From positions 1-58,351 of the forward strand of contig NZ_FOXC01000013.1 of assembly GCF_900115605.1 (NCBI RefSeq): a DNA stretch of 58,351 nt, given 5' to 3'. Shown piece by piece: positions 53,037 through 58,351 of the stretch; within the stretch, counting starts at the first letter, position 1; each line of letters starts with the position of its first letter. The translations under genes were made by a program, and so were the position numbers. A model generated the notes under the pieces. That model saw only the letters and a program-made list of their open reading frames with translations, had not been told where the DNA came from and searched no databases. This DNA is from Halolactibacillus halophilus. Its GTDB lineage: Bacteria > Bacillota > Bacilli > Bacillales > Amphibacillaceae.

Positions 53037-54130
53037 CACGCGTCTTAGTTGCAGGTCTTGGGTTAATTGGTGGGTCGTTGGCGCTTAATTTAACGTCACA
53101 TACTGATCATACGCTATTAGGCTATGATCATGACCCAAAAACCTTGCAGTATGCCAAAGCGAAAGGTCTCGTTCACGAAACCTATACGGATTTTGAAACG
53201 GCGGTACAAAAAGCTGAGGTTGTGATTTTATCATGTCCAGTATCTGTGACGTGTCAATTAATCGAAGACTTAAATACAATTACGCTAACAAAAGATGTGT
53301 TAGTGACTGATGTTAGTTCAGTTAAACAGTCGGTATTAAAACAGGCGGAACAATTAACAAATCCGCAGGTCCACTTTGTTGGTGGGCACCCAATGGCAGG
53401 TTCGCACAAACGCGGCGTCGAGGCAGCGAAAGAACATTTATTTGAAAATGCTATTTATGTTCTGACAAAGACAAAGAGTGTGACAGAGACGGATGTGTTA
53501 CGGTTAGAGGAACTGCTTGCTTCAACAAAAGCGAAGTTTATCGAGTTAGACGGTGAAGAACACGATGAAATGACGTCGGTGATTTCGCATTTTCCGCACT
53601 TGATTGCCTCAAGTTTAGTCCACCAAGCAGAAAAGTGGCAAGAGAAACATCCAACAATACCGACGCTTGCTGCCGGTGGGTTCCGAGATATTACCCGGAT
53701 TGCTTCAAGCAATCCACAAATGTGGCAAGATATTTTATTTCAGAATAAGACGGTGATTAAACGGTTATTGAAAGATTGGATTGAAGAAATGAAACAGCTC
53801 TATCACATGTTAGACAGCGATGAATCTGACGCGATGCATAGCTACTTAGACCAGGCTAAAAAGTACCGTGATGGGCTTGACCGTAAAGGACGCGGGGCAT
53901 TGATGTCATTTTACGATGTTTATGTCGATATTTTTGACCAACCGGGTGCATTAAAAAAGGTTGTTACCTTACTTGCTGAAGCGGAGATTAGTATTAAAAA
54001 TATTGAAATCCTCGAAGTAAGAGAAGGCATCACCGGGGTTTTACGGTTAAGTTTTGTTTCTAAAGACGATCAGTTAATGAGTCATCGCTTACTTATTCAG
54101 CATGGCTATGAAACGATGTTAGAAGATTAA
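53033..54130 (+). CDS. tyrA: prephenate dehydrogenase
   Basis: The 365-aa NAD-dependent enzyme converts prephenate to 4-hydroxyphenylpyruvate. The Rossmann start VAGLGLIGGSLALNL, GGHPMAGSHKRGVEAA (catalytic His) and a C-terminal ACT domain for feedback by tyrosine (FDQPGALKKVVTLLAEAEIS) are present. It overlaps hisC by 4 nt. Confidence 0.95.
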   Translation: MTRVLVAGLGLIGGSLALNLTSHTDHTLLGYDHDPKTLQYAKAKGLVHETYTDFETAVQKAEVVILSCPVSVTCQLIEDLNTITLTKDVLVTDVSSVKQSVLKQAEQLTNPQVHFVGGHPMAGSHKRGVEAAKEHLFENAIYVLTKTKSVTETDVLRLEELLASTKAKFIELDGEEHDEMTSVISHFPHLIASSLVHQAEKWQEKHPTIPTLAAGGFRDITRIASSNPQMWQDILFQNKTVIKRLLKDWIEEMKQLYHMLDSDESDAMHSYLDQAKKYRDGLDRKGRGALMSFYDVYVDIFDQPGALKKVVTLLAEAEISIKNIEILEVREGITGVLRLSFVSKDDQLMSHRLLIQHGYETMLED

Positions 54131-54143
54131 AGGAGGGTTACTT

Positions 54144-55433
54144 TTGAGCGATATCGTACTGCAACCAACGACCACAGCACTAATTGGTGACTGTTTTGTG
54201 CCTGGTGATAAGTCGATTTCTCACCGTGCTGTGTTTTTTGGCTCACTGGCGAAGGGTAAAACAGACATTACAAATTTTTTAACCGGAGACGATTGTTTAA
54301 CAACAATAAAAGCATTCGAATCGATGGGCGTTCAGATTACGCAAGATGGCGAGCATGTACAAATTGAAAGCCGAGGTTATAAACATCTCAATGAACCGAC
54401 TGTCCCAATTGATTTAGGCAACTCTGGTACCACGGCGCGACTATTGTTAGGGGTACTAAGCGGCTTGCCTTTTCATACGACCGTATTTGGTGATGAGTCA
54501 TTAACCAAACGACCGATGGACCGAGTGGCCATTCCCTTGCGTGAGATGGGGGCTAGAATTGATGGTCGAGAAGAAGGGAAGTATTTACCCCTAGCGGTAC
54601 GTGGACAAACCCTATCGGCGATTACGTTTAAACCACAAGTAAAAAGTGCGCAAGTAAAATCAGGCGTCCTTTTGGCCGGTCTTTTAGCAAACGGAACGAC
54701 CACGGTCATTGAGTCTATAAAAACACGAGACCACACAGAAAATATGTTACGAGCCTTTGGTGCGAAGGTTGTTGTCAACGGTTTGGCAATTGAGGTTGAG
54801 GGTAAACAAACACTCACAGGCACAACGATTCAAGTCCCGCGTGACATTTCATCAGCGGCCTTTTTTATTGTCGCCGCCTTGATTGTTAAGGGAAGTAAAG
54901 TGACTTTAAAAGATGTTGGATTAAATCCAACACGTACCGGTATTCTAGCAGCTATTCAGTTAATGGGTGCACACCTTGACATTAAAGAAACAACAAACAT
55001 CGGTGGAGAAATCATTGGTGATGTGATGGTATCTTATCAGCCACTTAAAGGCGCGATTATTGAAGGGGCTATTATTCCGAGCATGATCGATGAAATTCCA
55101 ATTCTTGCTCTACTCGCCACACAGGCAGAAGGTCAAACAATAATTAAAGATGCCGAAGAACTGCGCTTTAAAGAAACGGACCGCATCGATAGTGTCGTCG
55201 CCACGTTACGCCAATTTGGGTGTCAGATAGAACCGACGGCTGACGGGATGATTATTGAAGGTGGTCAAACACTCAACGGTGCTACAGCTGATTCTCATGG
55301 TGACCACCGTATTGGTATGATGATTGCCATTGCGTCACTCATCGCGACAGGTGAGACAACGCTCACCGATAAAGACGCGATTAACGTGTCTTACCCGTCA
55401 TTCTTTGAGCATTTAGAAACGCTTAAACGATAA
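54144..55433 (+). CDS. aroA: 3-phosphoshikimate 1-carboxyvinyltransferase (EPSP synthase)
   Basis: The 429-aa enzyme joins shikimate-3-phosphate and PEP. GDKSISHRAVFFGSL, GNSGTTARLLLGVLSGLP, ELRFKETDRID and DHRIGMMIAIAS are diagnostic. TTG at 54144 is the start, seven bases after AAGGAGG. It is the last gene of the aromatic operon and is followed by a strong terminator. Confidence 0.96.
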   Translation: MSDIVLQPTTTALIGDCFVPGDKSISHRAVFFGSLAKGKTDITNFLTGDDCLTTIKAFESMGVQITQDGEHVQIESRGYKHLNEPTVPIDLGNSGTTARLLLGVLSGLPFHTTVFGDESLTKRPMDRVAIPLREMGARIDGREEGKYLPLAVRGQTLSAITFKPQVKSAQVKSGVLLAGLLANGTTTVIESIKTRDHTENMLRAFGAKVVVNGLAIEVEGKQTLTGTTIQVPRDISSAAFFIVAALIVKGSKVTLKDVGLNPTRTGILAAIQLMGAHLDIKETTNIGGEIIGDVMVSYQPLKGAIIEGAIIPSMIDEIPILALLATQAEGQTIIKDAEELRFKETDRIDSVVATLRQFGCQIEPTADGMIIEGGQTLNGATADSHGDHRIGMMIAIASLIATGETTLTDKDAINVSYPSFFEHLETLKR

Positions 55434-55446
55434 ATGGATAAAGATG

Positions 55447-55485
55447 TAACGCCAAGCTAGTAACGATGCTAGCTTGGCGTTTTTA
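55447..55485 (+). terminator. terminator of the aromatic operon
   Basis: AACGCCAAGCTAG (55448-55460) pairs perfectly with CTAGCTTGGCGTT (55469-55481), followed by TTT. Confidence 0.93.
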
Positions 55486-55575
55486 TTGAACTTCAGCTGA
55501 ATCTTTTGTATGATAGTACTATTCGATTTTTTATTCTGTTGATAACAGGGTTAAAAAACAAAGGGGCAGTGACTA

Positions 55576-56835
55576 ATGGAAGAGATTTATCAAGCAATTC
55601 AACTGATCGAACAAAATCAAAACGAAGAAGCATTACAGATTCTGTCAGATTTTTTACCAGAAGCAAACGATGATGAACAATTCGTTATTAGTGATTTATA
55701 CATTCAACTCGGTTTATTGCCAGAAGCGAAAGATATTTTAGAGCGACTTTATACAAAATATCCCGAAGAGACGGAAATTAAACTCGTGTTAAGTGAAATT
55801 TATATTGACTTAGAAGATGATGAAGCAGCTTTAACACTGCTAAATCAGATTGATGCGAACGATCCACATTATTTGGAGAGTTTATTGACACAAGCCGATC
55901 TCTATCAAACACAAGGGTTATTTGAAGTAGCGGAACATAAGCTTTTAACCGCTAAACAACTAGCACCCAACGAGCTGTTAATTGATTTTGCCCGGGCAGA
56001 GCTTGCTTTTTCTAATGGTGAATATCAAAAAGCGATTCCGCACTATCAAAAACTAAAACAAGAGAAAGACATGATCGCAGACGTCTCAATTGATAACCGA
56101 TTAGCCGAATGTTTCGCCCAAGTAGGCGAGTTCGAATCTGCTTTAGAGCATTATAGTCAGTTTGACCATGACGATGAAGAAACACTATTTAGATATGGCT
56201 TTGTCGCAAGCCAAGCACATCGGAATGATATTGCGATTAAAGCGTGGGAAAGCTTGATTGATTTAGAACCGGAATACCCATCTGTCTATCCACAACTGGC
56301 TGACATTTATGAAGAAGAGGGAATGTTAACAGAAGCCTATGCGATTAGTAAGCGTGGTCTTGACTTTTTACCACTGAATAAGGAGTTGTTGCTCACAACA
56401 GCAGGGCTCGCTCGTCGAAATGGTGAAAAGGAAAACAGTTATCAATATGCAAGAGAATCTGTTGCGGTTGATGTCGGTTATAAAGAAGCGGTGCTTTTCT
56501 TAATTGAAAATTACCGAGAAGATGGTGATGAGGAAGCGGTTATTGAGCTCATCACGCACATAATAGACCAAGGCGAAGAAGATAGTTATTATTTATGGGA
56601 ACTTGCCAAAGCTTATGAAGAAACAGAAGATTTTGCCCAAGCACTTGAAGCTTATCAAAAAGCTTACCCTGATTTTAAAGATGACCTTGATTTCTTAAAA
56701 GCTTATGGTTTCTTCCTTGTTGAGGAAGGGAAGCACGCTGAAGCAAAAGCTGTGTTTGAGCGCTATTTGTCCTTTGACGTAACTGATTATGAGATTGAAA
56801 ATTATCTTGAACGTTTAAGTGATTCTACGCGTTAA
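55576..56835 (+). CDS. ypiA: TPR-repeat protein YpiA
   Basis: The 419-aa protein is built of about ten tetratricopeptide-like helix pairs (for example GLLPEAKDILERLYTKYP, GLFEVAEHKLLTAKQLAP, EDFAQALEAYQKAYPDF). It is acidic, soluble and lacks a signal peptide. No enzymatic motif is seen; it is probably a scaffold for protein interactions. It is the YpiA orthologue by position (aroA-ypiA-ypiB). SD AAAGGGGCAG. Confidence 0.88.
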   Translation: MEEIYQAIQLIEQNQNEEALQILSDFLPEANDDEQFVISDLYIQLGLLPEAKDILERLYTKYPEETEIKLVLSEIYIDLEDDEAALTLLNQIDANDPHYLESLLTQADLYQTQGLFEVAEHKLLTAKQLAPNELLIDFARAELAFSNGEYQKAIPHYQKLKQEKDMIADVSIDNRLAECFAQVGEFESALEHYSQFDHDDEETLFRYGFVASQAHRNDIAIKAWESLIDLEPEYPSVYPQLADIYEEEGMLTEAYAISKRGLDFLPLNKELLLTTAGLARRNGEKENSYQYARESVAVDVGYKEAVLFLIENYREDGDEEAVIELITHIIDQGEEDSYYLWELAKAYEETEDFAQALEAYQKAYPDFKDDLDFLKAYGFFLVEEGKHAEAKAVFERYLSFDVTDYEIENYLERLSDSTR

Positions 56836-56879
56836 ATGAACGGTTTTTACAAACCTTTAACAGAGAAGGTGAGAAAGTA

Positions 56880-57458
56880 ATGGTATCTATACAAGCTAAA
56901 AAAGCATGTCTTCACTGGTTTCTAAATCGACATCAAGTGAAGCAACGCGATAGTCTTTATTTGCTGCATTTTTTAATGCGTGAGGAAAGTTTATTGACTC
57001 AGGTACACTTTGTCTATGATGTGCAGTACGCTCCGCGGGGAATTTTAATATCAGCGGAAGGTGCAAACAAGCCAGCGTTTAAATTTTATAAAAATCATCT
57101 CGTCACAACCGAGGTGGATAAAGCCTTTCATGATATCCGGTTAAATAAAGATGAGCCGCTCTATATTGAGCTAAGTTTTCTTGGTGTCAAACGAAGTTTG
57201 GACTATCACCGTGTATTAGAAGATAACCCGTTTATCCCTGACGATTACTACTTGAATGAATCAGATAAACAAACCATTGATGCCTTGCTTAATCAGACAT
57301 TATCGGTTGGTTATGAAACGTGGCTTAGAAAAGAGATTGATCGTTGCTTAGATGAAGGAGATTTGGATCAATTCCAAGTGTTGTCTGAGCAATTAACCCA
57401 TTATTTAACGGAAGATAAGCACTCCGTGCTGGATTCAACGCCGTTAAATAAAAAGTGA
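56880..57458 (+). CDS. ypiB: YpiB family protein (UPF0302)
   Basis: The 192-aa protein matches YpiB: HWFLNRHQVKQRDSLYLLHF at the start, then the conserved block FHDIRLNKDEPLYIELSF and YHRVLEDNPFIPDDYYL. Its function is not established. It lies directly downstream of ypiA. In B. subtilis ypiF and the cytochrome bc complex genes qcrABC follow; here ypjA follows after 10 nt. Confidence 0.88.
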   Translation: MVSIQAKKACLHWFLNRHQVKQRDSLYLLHFLMREESLLTQVHFVYDVQYAPRGILISAEGANKPAFKFYKNHLVTTEVDKAFHDIRLNKDEPLYIELSFLGVKRSLDYHRVLEDNPFIPDDYYLNESDKQTIDALLNQTLSVGYETWLRKEIDRCLDEGDLDQFQVLSEQLTHYLTEDKHSVLDSTPLNKK

Positions 57459-57468
57459 GGGAGAACGT

Positions 57469-58074
57469 GTGATAACTTATTTATATGCTTTATTAAAGCA
57501 GCGATTATTTTTAATCATTTTACTTATTATTAATTTTTTGGGCACGATTTATGGCTACATCTGGTATGGCCCGCAACTGGAACAAACACCGTCACGGTTT
57601 TTGTTGTTTGTTCCTGACTCACCAACGGCGAGTTTGTTTTTCACAATCTTTCTCGTGCTATTACTACTGAATAAGTCATGGCCGCTCGTTGAAGCGTTAG
57701 CCGTTGTGACCCTGTTTAAATACGGTGTATGGGCCGTTGTGATGAATGTATTGATGTTAGTGACAACGGGTTATTTATCACCAGCAGGCTACATGTTAAT
57801 CTTTTCTCACGGGGCAATGGCGGTACAAGGTCTTTTATATCTGCCGTTCTACCGCTTTAAAATAAAGCATTTGATCATCGTCTTGATTTGGACACTGCAC
57901 AATGATTTTATTGATTATGTGTACGGGATGATGCCGTCTTATCGCTCTTTAATAGACTATACACCAGCGATTGCTTACTTTACGTTTTGGCTCAGTTTAA
58001 TTAGTGTTTATCTTGTCTATTATTTGATGCAGCATAAAAAAACAGCGTCATTACAACGTATTGTTAGAGGCTAG
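57469..58074 (+). CDS. ypjA: YpjA-like membrane protein (DUF1405)
   Basis: The 201-aa polytopic membrane protein has about six TM segments (the first near residues 12-30, LFLIILLIINFLGTIYGYIW). The conserved WYGPQLE and LHNDFIDYVYGMMPSY motifs are those of DUF1405. Function unknown. GTG at 57469 follows AGGGAGAAC. It is directly adjacent to ypiB because qcrABC is missing. Confidence 0.88.
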   Translation: MITYLYALLKQRLFLIILLIINFLGTIYGYIWYGPQLEQTPSRFLLFVPDSPTASLFFTIFLVLLLLNKSWPLVEALAVVTLFKYGVWAVVMNVLMLVTTGYLSPAGYMLIFSHGAMAVQGLLYLPFYRFKIKHLIIVLIWTLHNDFIDYVYGMMPSYRSLIDYTPAIAYFTFWLSLISVYLVYYLMQHKKTASLQRIVRG

Positions 58075-58076
58075 GC

Positions 58077-58119
58077 AAAAGACAACTGTTTTCTTGATTG
58101 AAAATGGTTGTCTTTTTTT
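58077..58119. terminator. terminator after ypjA
   Basis: AAAGACAACTGTTTTC (58078-58093) pairs with GAAAATGGTTGTCTTT (58100-58115), followed by TTTT. Confidence 0.9.
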
Positions 58120-58154
58120 GTACAATGATGATAGCTTTGTCATTAAATTTGCTG

Positions 58155-58277
58155 TTTTCTGAAAAATTGTCTAGACTAGAGAGGAGAACGCTAGATGTCT
58201 GATTATCTCGAGTTTGACACTTAATTAAAACAAAAACTCTCTAACCCCTTATTTTTCAGGGGTTTAGAGAGTTTTTT
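58155..58277 (+). other. possible short transcription unit with a 9-codon frame
   Basis: TTGCTG, 17 nt and TAGACT form a candidate promoter. AGAGAGGAG then lies nine bases before ATG (58195) of a nine-codon frame, MSDYLEFDT. A hairpin (ACTCTCTAA-CCCC at 58228-58240 with GGGG-TTTAGAGAGT at 58258-58271) and T-run end it. It may be a leader peptide or the relic of a truncated gene. The hairpin also has a T-run on the other strand. Confidence 0.35.
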
Positions 58278-58297
58278 CGCTTTTGAAAAAGTGAGTA

Positions 58298-58351
58298 CTA
58301 TTTTGCTTTTCTGGATAGCTTTAAATTATTTTTCATTTTTTTAATGGTATT
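58298..58351 (-). CDS. possible C-terminal end of a minus-strand gene
   Basis: A minus-strand frame enters from beyond the window and ends in TAG at 58298-58300 after 17 visible codons, NTIKKMKNNLKLSRKAK. The lysine-rich tail and the following hairpin with T-run (58228-58275) are consistent with a gene end. Too little is visible to name it. Confidence 0.3.
   Translation of the reverse strand, partial: NTIKKMKNNLKLSRKAK

Noticed and set aside
54473-54823. 116-codon minus-strand frame opposite aroA
   Set aside because: Antisense shadow of a conserved enzyme.
1-58351. CRISPR arrays, tRNA, rRNA and prophage
   Set aside because: No regularly spaced repeats, cloverleaf or rRNA-like sequence, and no phage structural genes were seen.

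Overview
The window is a 58 kb stretch of chromosome from a low-GC Gram-positive bacterium of the Bacillaceae. Gene order from about 14.6 kb to the right edge follows the Bacillus subtilis yqj-yqk-ypu-ypb-ypf-yph-ypi segment almost gene for gene. This backbone has been thinned in a consistent way. Sporulation loci that sit between these genes in B. subtilis are absent: spoIIM, spoIIA/spoVA, spmAB/dacB, sleB/ypeB and spoIVA. So are respiration loci (resABC, menG, qcrABC), the trp operon and the riboflavin operon. Together this suggests a non-sporulating, fermentative, probably motile (CheR, chemoreceptor, PilZ protein) Bacillaceae member. The quinone-less marine lactic genus Halolactibacillus fits best, but the genus is an inference from gene content, not an identification.

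Layout: 1-4.5 kb is an AT-rich minus-strand block, ccpN-ppsR-ppdK, controlling pyruvate/PEP interconversion. 4.8-11.1 kb has an aspartate kinase and a branched-chain 2-oxoacid dehydrogenase operon (lpd-bkdAA-bkdAB-bkdB) with its own sigma-A promoter. 11.2-12.5 kb is an insertion-sequence graveyard (IS1182-like and IS256-like remnants) with a small membrane protein. 12.5-22 kb carries a chemoreceptor, a YqjA-like membrane protein, a 47-aa Prli42-like protein, an M20 peptidase, DNA polymerase IV, and a minus-strand gdpD-namA-rnz group. 22-31 kb carries yqkE, nudF, fur with tandem Fur boxes, xerD, lysA, ppiB, ribT, scpAB, rluB and resDE. 32-33.1 kb is a cobalamin riboswitch followed by a lipoprotein and an ECF transporter S component, inserted between resE and sigX. 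33.2-43 kb has sigX and its anti-sigma factor, ferredoxin, ypbB-recS-ypbE, ansA, ypfA, cmk, plsC and the S1-domain protein. 43-58 kb has der, gpsA, hbs, mtrB, a fused HepS-HepT prenyl synthase, cheR, the aroC-aroB-aroH-hisC-tyrA-aroA operon, ypiA, ypiB and ypjA.

The most interesting signals are: a single-chain fusion of the two heptaprenyl diphosphate synthase subunits exactly where menG has been lost; two near-identical IS200/IS605-like palindromes that both sit at sites of deleted sporulation loci; and a B12-uptake cassette with a plausible translation-controlling expression platform. Orphan regulators also remain without their classical targets here (TRAP without trp, ResDE without resABC, RibT without ribDEBAH). 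No tRNA, rRNA, CRISPR array or intact mobile element was seen. Start codons were reassigned by hand wherever a Shine-Dalgarno (SD) sequence and family length favoured an internal start.
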